DNA from: Spirochaetales bacterium
GTDB lineage: Bacteria; Spirochaetota; Spirochaetia; ARS1246
Reading direction: 5' to 3'
Length of the DNA: 10,092 nt
Assembly (NCBI GenBank): GCA_016930115.1
Contig: JAFGHN010000237.1
Coordinates: forward strand, 1 to 10,092
Below the pieces are notes generated by a model. The model saw only the letters and a program-made list of their open reading frames with translations. It was not told where the DNA came from and searched no databases. Position 1 is the stretch's first letter, and each line of letters starts with the position of its first letter. Below, one piece after another: positions 7,102 to 10,092 of the stretch. The translations under genes and the position numbers were made by a program.

Positions 7102-8196
7102 ATGAACTTGCTGAAGAAACTCGACAAGGAATGGTACCGGAAACTCCTGCTTCCGCTCCTTGCCATTATCACCGCACTCGCCATCGGGGCGGTCATCATC
7201 GCCGCCTCCGGAGCAAGCGTGATAGACGCGTACCAGGGGCTCATCGAAGGGGCTTTCGGTAAGCCAAGGGCAATTGCCGAGACGCTCGTCGTGACCACTC
7301 CGTATATCTTGACCGGCCTTGCCGTCGCCTTTGGATTCAAATGCGGGCTGTTCAACATAGGGGTGGAAGGACAGCTCTATGCCGGAGCGGTATCCGCCGC
7401 CTTCGTCGGTTACGCGGTGAAAGGACTTCCTGTGTTTATCCATCTGCCCCTTGCCATGCTTGTCGGCGTGCTCGGCGGGGCGGTGTGGGGAGCGATTCCC
7501 GGCTACCTCAAGGCAAAAACCGGCGGTCACGAGGTGATCAACACCATCATGATGAACCACATCATGCTCAGGCTGACCGATTATCTGGTGAAGAACCCGA
7601 TGCTCGATCCAACGGCAAGCATACCAAGAACAGCCTACATCGAGAAAACAGCGTACTTACCAAAGATAATTCCCGCCTTCAGGCTTCATTGGGGGTTTTT
7701 CATCGCGCTCGCGGCGGTGTTCGCCGTCTACTTCATCCTGTATAAGACTACCGTCGGCTTCGAGATACGCACCGTGGGGCATAATCAGAGCGCGGCGAGA
7801 TACGCAGGGATGAATGTCACAAAGAACTTCATCCTCGCCATGGCGGTGTCCGGCGGGTTGGCGGGTCTTGCCGGCGCAAACGAGGTTCTCGGGCTCAATT
7901 ACTATCTTCCCGCCTCGTTTATCTCGGGGTACGGTTTTGACGCGATCGCCATCGCTCTGCTGGCAAAAAGCAATCCTTTCGCGATAATTCCCTCCGCGCT
8001 TCTGTGGGCTTCCTTGAGAAACGGCGCGGGGCTCATGCAGATTCGCGCAGGCATCTCCATCGATCTTGTCAATATCATCCAGGCCTGCGTGATCATGTTT
8101 ATCGCTGCGCCGGCGATCATACGCTGGATATACAGGATCAAGGCGGTCAAAGCGGAAGGCGGGATGATTCTGACAAAGGGCTGGGGCAAAGCATGA
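7102..8196 (+). CDS. Nucleoside ABC importer permease, first subunit (YufP-like)
   Basis: Inner-membrane permease (364 aa) of the BPD_transp_2 family that includes branched-chain amino acid, ribose and nucleoside importers. Hydrophobic segments are seen at about 16-36, 62-80, 92-108, 112-134, 198-216, 244-264, 275-300 and 322-342. Type-specific motifs are FKCGLFNIGVEGQLY (79-93), HEVINTIMMN (143-152) and the cytoplasmic loop RTVGHNQSAARYAGMNV (223-239), which probably includes the helix that docks on the ATPase. GLAGLAGANEVLG follows at 252-264. Length and order (ATPase, then P-type, then Q-type permease) match the B. subtilis yufNOPQ layout. Its TGA overlaps the ATG of the next gene (ATGA, 8193-8196), so the two permeases are probably made in equal amounts by coupled translation. 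Confidence 0.93.
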   Translation: MNLLKKLDKEWYRKLLLPLLAIITALAIGAVIIAASGASVIDAYQGLIEGAFGKPRAIAETLVVTTPYILTGLAVAFGFKCGLFNIGVEGQLYAGAVSAAFVGYAVKGLPVFIHLPLAMLVGVLGGAVWGAIPGYLKAKTGGHEVINTIMMNHIMLRLTDYLVKNPMLDPTASIPRTAYIEKTAYLPKIIPAFRLHWGFFIALAAVFAVYFILYKTTVGFEIRTVGHNQSAARYAGMNVTKNFILAMAVSGGLAGLAGANEVLGLNYYLPASFISGYGFDAIAIALLAKSNPFAIIPSALLWASLRNGAGLMQIRAGISIDLVNIIQACVIMFIAAPAIIRWIYRIKAVKAEGGMILTKGWGKA

Positions 8197-9431
8197 GGGC
8201 CGCAACCGGGAACGTGCAAAAAGAATACCTGCTGCGGACGCTCAGTTTTTGCGTTCTGACGTTGGTGGTGAATATTCTCCTTATCCTGTTTTCCTTTCGG
8301 TTCAGGAGCGACCACTCGGTCTCCTTGCTCGGATTCGGAAAGCTCGGAAGTATCCCGATCAGAACGGCAACCGCCATCCTTATACTCGGTTGCATAGGTC
8401 TGGCGGGGTCGATTGCACCGCTTGTAAAAAGACTCAAGGTGGAGGTGAACGTCACTTTCTACATTACGGCTACCGGCGTTGTCTCCGCGTTGATACTCTG
8501 GGCTGCCGTAGGATCGATTTTTGATATGGTCGGGCTTGTGGCTTTGAGCCTGCGGCTCTCGACGCCCATCGTCCTTGGGGCGATGGCGGGAATGCTTTGC
8601 GAGAGGACGGGTGTCGTAAACATTGCCATAGAAGGCATGATGCTCACCGCCGCTTGCGTGGGGTTCGCCGCCACGGTGTATCTCAACAGTCTCTGGCTCG
8701 GTCTGTTGTGCGCCATACTTGCCGGCAGCGTTATGGCGGCGCTGCATGCGTTTCTGTCGGTTTCCATGATTACCGACCAGATCGTCAGCGGTACGGTAAT
8801 CAACATTCTTGCGGTAGGGCTGACCGGCTTCATCCGGAGAAGTTTTCTCGTCAAGGCCAAGCTTTCCAGGACTGCAATCCTGCCGATCATTTCAATACCG
8901 CTGCTGTCCAAAATCCCGATCCTTGGCACGATTTTCTTCACAAACCAACCGATTGTTTTCTTTATGATGATTCTGGTCGTGCTGCTGACCATCGCTTTCT
9001 TCAAAACCCGGTGGGGACTCAGGACCCGGGCAATAGGGGAGCATCCTGAAGCGGCGGATACCGTGGGCATCAACGTTTTCAGAATGAAATACTTAAACGT
9101 CATGCTGGGCGGCGCTGTCGCGGGGCTCGCGGGAGCATGGTTCTCTCTGGAAACCACCGGAAGCTTTGACGATATGATGACAAACGGCAAAGGCTTCATC
9201 GCCCTTGCTGCCATGATCTTCGGCAAATGGCACCCGGTGGGGGCCTTTATCGGAGGCCTGATCTTTGGTTTTTCGGACGCTTTGCAGATCATCTTTCAGA
9301 TAAAGAATATTCCGATTCCTTTTCAATTTCTCTGGATGATGCCTTATCTTATCACCATGATCGTTTTGGCGGGTGTCATCGGGAAGTCGACACCCCCTGC
9401 GGCGGATGGAGAGCCTTACATAAAGCGGTAA
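8193..9431 (+). CDS. Nucleoside ABC importer permease, second subunit (YufQ-like) with long N-terminal membrane extension
   Basis: Second permease (412 aa), partner of the upstream one in the heterodimeric channel. The conserved core begins near residue 115 and contains ERTGVVNIAIEGMML (137-151), DQIVSGTVINILAVGLTGF (195-213), RAIGEHPEAADTVGINV (279-295) and SLETTGSFDDMMTNGKGF (318-335). YufQ-type proteins are commonly about 320 aa. Here roughly 110 extra residues at the N-terminus add three probable membrane helices (about 17-37, 58-77, 88-108). I placed the start at ATG 8193, overlapping the previous stop. The frame is open back to 8004, but that part lies inside the first permease gene and reads as a shadow. 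The gene ends 62 nt before the lipoprotein gene, with no terminator seen between them. Confidence 0.92.
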   Translation: MRAATGNVQKEYLLRTLSFCVLTLVVNILLILFSFRFRSDHSVSLLGFGKLGSIPIRTATAILILGCIGLAGSIAPLVKRLKVEVNVTFYITATGVVSALILWAAVGSIFDMVGLVALSLRLSTPIVLGAMAGMLCERTGVVNIAIEGMMLTAACVGFAATVYLNSLWLGLLCAILAGSVMAALHAFLSVSMITDQIVSGTVINILAVGLTGFIRRSFLVKAKLSRTAILPIISIPLLSKIPILGTIFFTNQPIVFFMMILVVLLTIAFFKTRWGLRTRAIGEHPEAADTVGINVFRMKYLNVMLGGAVAGLAGAWFSLETTGSFDDMMTNGKGFIALAAMIFGKWHPVGAFIGGLIFGFSDALQIIFQIKNIPIPFQFLWMMPYLITMIVLAGVIGKSTPPAADGEPYIKR

Positions 9432-9493
9432 TCGTGGTAACAGATGGTGAGGCCGTTTGTGTTAGAAGAAGGAAGGTTTGAGAGGAATATACA

Positions 9494-10092
9494 ATGAAGG
9501 CAAAAAAACCGATTTTACGTTTTGTCGCTCTTGCAATCTGCACCTCGGCGGTGTTGTTTGTCTCGTGCGCAACGGTGAATCATCTCGGCGAGTACAGATT
9601 CGGAGGGACTCGCCTTGCCGGCACGATGCGAACGCCGCCGGAACCCGAAATTGACGGCGACTACAACGTCACTGTTGATATGAAGAATCCGGTGCTCACC
9701 TTTGCGAGCGTGGCAACCAACCTGGCCAAGGCAAACCAGCTTGAAAAAGCCGAAGTCAAGATGTATGCGGCATTACAGCAAGTTGATGTTCCAAGGGTAA
9801 TATTTCAGGAGACCTACGACAGGTGCGCAGTTTCTCTTGCCTCGGAAAAGGTGGCGTCGGTCAGCGACTCGGACTATATTTTCGATCTGGAAATCAGGAG
9901 TTACGGCCTGGAAGCGAGTTCTTACAGCACCGCCGTGCGGATTAAGATCGAAACGACGGCGCGGGTCTACGCTACGGCGGGCAGAAGACTGATCTGGGAA
10001 CGGCGCGCGGACATAAGCGACCCCCTGAGCCCCGAAGTGTTCGGCCTCCACGACGTCATCGATACGGTCATAACGACCGCGGCTATCGCCAA
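9494..10092 (+). CDS. Putative lipoprotein of unknown function, 3' end cut by window edge
   Basis: I do not recognise the family. The frame opens after a TGA at 9479-9481 and stays open to the last base, giving 199 residues so far. The ATG at 9494 has AGAGGA (9481-9486) 7 nt upstream. Residues 2-9 are basic, 10-23 hydrophobic, and VSC ends in Cys25, a likely lipidation site. Leu at -4 and Phe at -3 make the lipobox non-canonical but acceptable for spirochaetes. The mature part has a helical-looking stretch (about 72-97, NLAKANQLEKAEVKMY) and then alternating strand-like segments from SDYIFDLEIRSYG (126-138) through TARVYATAGRRLIWERR (155-171). Such strands occur in several outer-membrane or periplasmic accessory lipoproteins, but that is only a resemblance. 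No terminator separates it from the permease gene, so it may be co-transcribed. Confidence 0.75.
   Translation, partial: MKAKKPILRFVALAICTSAVLFVSCATVNHLGEYRFGGTRLAGTMRTPPEPEIDGDYNVTVDMKNPVLTFASVATNLAKANQLEKAEVKMYAALQQVDVPRVIFQETYDRCAVSLASEKVASVSDSDYIFDLEIRSYGLEASSYSTAVRIKIETTARVYATAGRRLIWERRADISDPLSPEVFGLHDVIDTVITTAAIA

Noticed and set aside
8004..8192. Upstream extension of the second permease frame by 63 codons
   Set aside because: It lies wholly inside the first permease gene, and the residues are polar and unlike a membrane protein. The ATGA overlap at 8193 is the natural start.
9773..10051. A 92-codon minus-strand frame near the right edge
   Set aside because: It is antisense to the lipoprotein gene, which has a better start, ribosome site and signal peptide. 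The minus-strand frame has no recognisable feature.

Overview
The window reads as a stretch of chromosome from an anaerobic or facultatively anaerobic diderm bacterium, most likely a spirochaete. The phylum call is an inference. It rests on a complete Bmp/PnrA-type nucleoside-uptake operon, on a binding protein whose mature N-terminus is a short Gly-Gly-Gly-Lys-Glu-Glu stretch as in many spirochaetal binding proteins, and on a lipoprotein with a relaxed, spirochaete-like lipobox. A ferredoxin-linked 2-oxoacid oxidoreductase fits an anaerobic lifestyle. I see no mobile element, CRISPR array, tRNA, rRNA, phage gene or clear pseudogene. Coding density is high, and base composition looks even along the window by eye.

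Layout. (1) Positions 1-1515, plus strand: guaA (GMP synthase), missing only its first few codons at the left edge. (2) Positions 1516-1579: short convergent gap with an inverted repeat. (3) Positions 1580-4292, minus strand: a four-gene operon transcribed in the order korD-korA-korB-korC, encoding a 2-oxoglutarate:ferredoxin oxidoreductase with its own 2[4Fe-4S] ferredoxin subunit. (4) Positions 4293-4449: divergent intergenic region with a strong sigma70-like promoter (TTGACC, 17-nt spacer, TACAAT) firing rightward. (5) Positions 4450-9431, plus strand: an ABC importer of the nucleoside (BMP/YufNOPQ) type, comprising a binding protein, a strong intrinsic terminator, a double-domain ATPase and two overlapping permease genes. 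(6) From 9494 to the right edge: the start of an unrecognised lipoprotein gene, cut by the window end.

How the genes work together. The Kor enzyme converts 2-oxoglutarate and CoA to succinyl-CoA, CO2 and reduced ferredoxin, or runs in reverse. The importer probably brings purine nucleosides into the cell, and GuaA makes GMP from XMP, so two of the three blocks touch purine supply. That link is suggestive only, because the kor operon lies between them on the opposite strand.

Most of this window is well-understood metabolism and transport, and I did not find a new biological system. The points most worth a second look are the unknown lipoprotein behind the transporter, the roughly 110-residue membrane extension on the second permease, the binding protein's lack of a lipidation cysteine, and the terminator that splits the binding-protein gene from the rest of its operon.
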